From Cordylochernes scorpioides (lineage: Eukaryota; Arthropoda; Arachnida; Pseudoscorpiones; Chernetidae), in assembly GCA_030710605.1 (NCBI GenBank), contig CP092870.1, positions 54,697,921 to 54,761,920 on the forward strand: a stretch of DNA of 64,000 nt. Direction: 5' to 3'. The position numbers were made by a program, and so were the translations under genes. Every line of letters starts with the position of its first letter. The first letter of the stretch is position 1. Shown one piece after another: positions 63,657 through 64,000 of the stretch. The notes under the pieces were generated by a model. It worked only from the letters and a program-made list of their open reading frames with translations. It was not told the origin of the DNA and searched no databases.

Positions 63657-64000
63657 TTTTCAAAAAACACTATAAACAGAGGGTAAAACAAAAGGTACTT
63701 ATCTTAAGTCTTGAACTTGTACTCCGCCGTTAATCCACTTGATCTTGCCTTGTCAGAAGCCCACCCGGGGACGCCACTTTGTGTAGAAATGTAGGGTAGT
63801 CGGTTCACAAAACACTGTAGCGAGATTCGGTAGAAGAATTCGCCGTGATGATTCTTTGTGGGCTGTTGCAAGGATTTAAATAAGATCACTAAATAGCAGA
63901 AAGGAGGGGGTAAAAATCTCCTTCTAACTAACTTTATTTAATACATATTAAGAGGACAGAGGAAAACACGCGACTGGTGGGTAGCAGACCAGGCCGTGTT

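Larger units (their letters stand above)
58113..64000 (-). mobile_element. BEL/Pao retrotransposon, nearly intact, running off the window
   Basis: Left LTR 58113-58394 (3' LTR on the minus strand) starts TGTGTAGAAATGTAGGG on the + strand and ends CAGTCGACA. The right LTR starts at 63780 and is cut by the window end; the visible 221 bases match the left copy without differences that I can see. Next to it on the minus strand is TGGCGTCCCCGGGTGGGC, a primer-site candidate. One Gag-Pol frame with a single stop. Likely young. Confidence 0.93.

Noticed and set aside
46962..64000. Last GMC exon with the catalytic His/Asn region
   Set aside because: No frame with the C-terminal GMC pattern was found here on the + strand; it is probably in the gap or beyond.

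Overview
The window looks like AT-rich nuclear DNA of an arthropod, most likely an insect. Two things point there. Nine GT-AG exons on the + strand encode a protein of the insect glucose-dehydrogenase-like GMC oxidoreductase family. The rest is a dense nest of transposable elements typical of arthropods: BEL/Pao, copia, gypsy, Jockey-type LINE, Penelope-like, mariner, piggyBac and Helitron. I cannot name the species. One 100-base assembly gap lies at 46862-46961.

The only host protein gene I can support is this GMC gene, spread from about 1010 to 46812. Its exons are 1010-1033, 2485-2686, 5563-5749, 11251-11391, 16064-16188, 23747-23938, 25367-25538, 29413-29570 and 46635-46812. Phases agree at every junction. 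One single-base frame slip sits in exon 2, so the gene may be broken, or the assembly may have an error. The last exon, which should carry the catalytic His region, is not seen. The introns total about 44 kb and are almost wholly repeats. Two of them carry tandem arrays whose unit is the gene's own splice junction: the exon 1 donor at 1015-1430 and the exon 8 acceptor at 28919-29412.

Region by region: 1-9.5 kb holds tandem repeats, a LINE reverse-transcriptase relic and LTR-like pieces. 9.6-11.1 kb holds a mariner with perfect inverted repeats and a palindromic MITE. 13.9-15.1 kb is a Penelope-like element with a GIY-YIG domain. 17.2-22.5 kb is a mariner split by a complete copia element. 25-31 kb holds inverted-repeat elements and two more mariners. 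31-42 kb is a Helitron nest, with a piggyBac inside, tRNA-like sequences, U2 snRNA-like heads and a tRNA-Tyr gene carried in a Helitron. 42-46.6 kb holds foldback elements. 47.5-53.5 kb is a deleted gypsy split by a Jockey-like LINE. 53.7-57.9 kb is a compact LTR element with in-frame internal deletions. 58.1-64 kb is a nearly intact BEL/Pao element running off the end.

The most unusual signals are the splice-junction minisatellites, a set of hammerhead-ribozyme-like folds shared by several dispersed repeat families (best at 31377-31418 and 45747-45797), the Helitron carrying an intron-containing tRNA-Tyr gene, and the deleted LTR element that keeps an open frame across two deletions.
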